Below the pieces are notes generated by a model. It was given only the letters and a program-made list of their open reading frames with translations. It was not told where the DNA came from and made no database searches. Below are positions 63,255 to 64,000 of a stretch of 64,000 nt of DNA, one piece after another. Origin of the DNA: Bacillus sp. Marseille-P3661 (GTDB lineage Bacteria; Bacillota; Bacilli; Bacillales; Bacillaceae_J); assembly GCF_900240995.1 (NCBI RefSeq), contig NZ_LT965953.1, forward strand, positions 1,261,303 through 1,325,302. The letters are read 5' to 3'. A program made the position numbers and the translations under genes. Every line of letters starts with the position of its first letter. Position 1 is the first letter of the stretch.

Positions 63255-63998
63255 TTATTTACTAGTCATATATCCCAACCACTTGTTTAAGAAATATCTT
63301 TGGCCGGCTTCGGTATAAACGGAGGAATAAGGTATGCCCGGCCCTGGCCAATCTGGAAGGATCTTATCTGTATCCATCCCCATTTTAATATTTTGATAGA
63401 AGTTTCTAACATTTTTACCTCTTGTATTTCTTGTAATGCTCAACCAGTTTTCAGCATCATCCACCTCGTACATACCTGAGGTACCAAAAGTGGCTATATA
63501 TGCCTTCTTTGAATAATCTTTGAATTCATTAGGTGCACCTTTAGGAACAAAGGACCATGAAATAATTTCAATTTTGTCCGGCCCCAGCGGCTGCCAAACT
63601 CTAAATGTCAAAAAGTTCGAAATGACCTGATCTTCTCTAACATAGGTTGCCGTATTCAAAAAACTTAAATTAGGAAAAATATGACCTCTGAACGGAAAAT
63701 ATCCATCTTCTATTAATTTAAATTGTTCGGGTGTTACATTCATTTTCAAGGAATCAATTAACTCTTTAGGATATCCCCAAAAACTACCTGATGGAACCAT
63801 TCGAAAACCTACATTTCCAGAGCCAGCACATATTTCAGCACCATCTTTTTGACTACCAGGCAAAGCATCTTTTGCTTTCTGAATGTTTGCAAGCCCTACT
63901 TCCATTGCACTTTTATGACTTATTGGGGTATGGTAGGAATCCCCGACTATATTTTCTGATGGAATTTTCCAATTCGTTTCAACTATCCAGCGTTGTGG
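63255..63998 (-). CDS. aromatic-ring-hydroxylating dioxygenase alpha subunit (5' end outside window)
   Basis: The visible 247 codons are the catalytic domain; the Rieske domain lies beyond the window edge. 'WKIPSENIVGDSYHTPISH' contains the two iron histidines (H-x4-H after GDSY), and the third ligand Asp is in 'VDDAENWLSITRNT'. The frame continues without a stop to 63998; the ATG at 63905 is internal. It hydroxylates an aromatic ring to a cis-diol with the beta subunit. No ferredoxin/reductase is visible. Confidence 0.88.
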   Translation of the reverse strand, partial: PQRWIVETNWKIPSENIVGDSYHTPISHKSAMEVGLANIQKAKDALPGSQKDGAEICAGSGNVGFRMVPSGSFWGYPKELIDSLKMNVTPEQFKLIEDGYFPFRGHIFPNLSFLNTATYVREDQVISNFLTFRVWQPLGPDKIEIISWSFVPKGAPNEFKDYSKKAYIATFGTSGMYEVDDAENWLSITRNTRGKNVRNFYQNIKMGMDTDKILPDWPGPGIPYSSVYTEAGQRYFLNKWLGYMTSK

Positions 63999-64000
63999 AG

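Noticed and set aside
1-64000. tRNA or rRNA genes
   Set aside because: No cloverleaf or rRNA-like sequence was noticed on either strand; a tRNAscan would be needed to exclude them fully.

Overview
The window is a chromosomal segment of an endospore-forming, AT-rich Bacillaceae (Bacillus sensu lato). This follows from the gene order ypjA-ypjB-ypjC-ypjD-dapB-mgsA-bshB1-bshA-cca-birA-panBCD-dinG-ypmA-ypmB-aspB-asnS-dnaD-nth-ypoC-ponA-recU-yppC, which is the order known from Bacillus subtilis, and from bacillithiol genes, small spore proteins, GerP-like proteins and strong AGGAGG-type ribosome binding sites.

Region 1 (1-24.5 kb) is conserved core. It covers lysine and dipicolinate synthesis (dapB), methylglyoxal and bacillithiol metabolism (mgsA, bshB1, bshA), tRNA CCA addition, biotin ligase/repressor, pantothenate synthesis (panBCD behind a structured leader with its own terminator), DinG helicase, amino-acid and tRNA metabolism (aspB, asnS), DNA replication and repair (dnaD, nth, recU) and cell wall synthesis (ponA). 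Region 2 (24.5-36.6 kb) is lineage-specific housekeeping: many very small, basic, probably spore-associated proteins, a six-repeat lectin-like propeller protein, an MFS transporter, glucose-6-phosphate dehydrogenase, a cyclase-family hydrolase, an ion-transporter-type permease, a YjbQ protein and a siroheme-synthesis dehydrogenase.

Region 3 (36.6-53.6 kb) is a decayed accessory island. It holds at least eight copies or fragments of two Rpn-like PD-(D/E)XK nuclease families (A and B), interleaved with GMP reductase, a VOC protein, a cold-shock protein, a SpoIIS toxin-antitoxin module with a frameshifted toxin, two broken MNT nucleotidyltransferase genes, a broken HepT gene, a 177-bp hairpin-rich insertion, a group II intron 5' remnant and a GC-rich foreign ORF. 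The most interesting signal is a well-placed internal Shine-Dalgarno plus start codon inside the Rpn genes. It would produce the C-terminal segment alone, and the broken copies keep this C-terminal ORF intact. This fits nuclease toxins carrying intragenic antitoxins, with solitary antitoxins surviving after loss of the nuclease part.

Region 4 (53.6-64 kb, all minus strand) is a catabolic gene cluster: Rieske-type ring-hydroxylating dioxygenase alpha (cut by the window edge) and beta subunits, a complete Liv-type ABC importer (binding protein, two permeases, two ATPases), a mandelate racemase/muconate lactonizing family enzyme and a TAXI-TRAP transporter. A near-consensus CcpA cre site lies between the dioxygenase genes. 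The cluster suggests uptake and ring opening of an aromatic or cyclic carboxylate; the substrate is not determined by the sequence.
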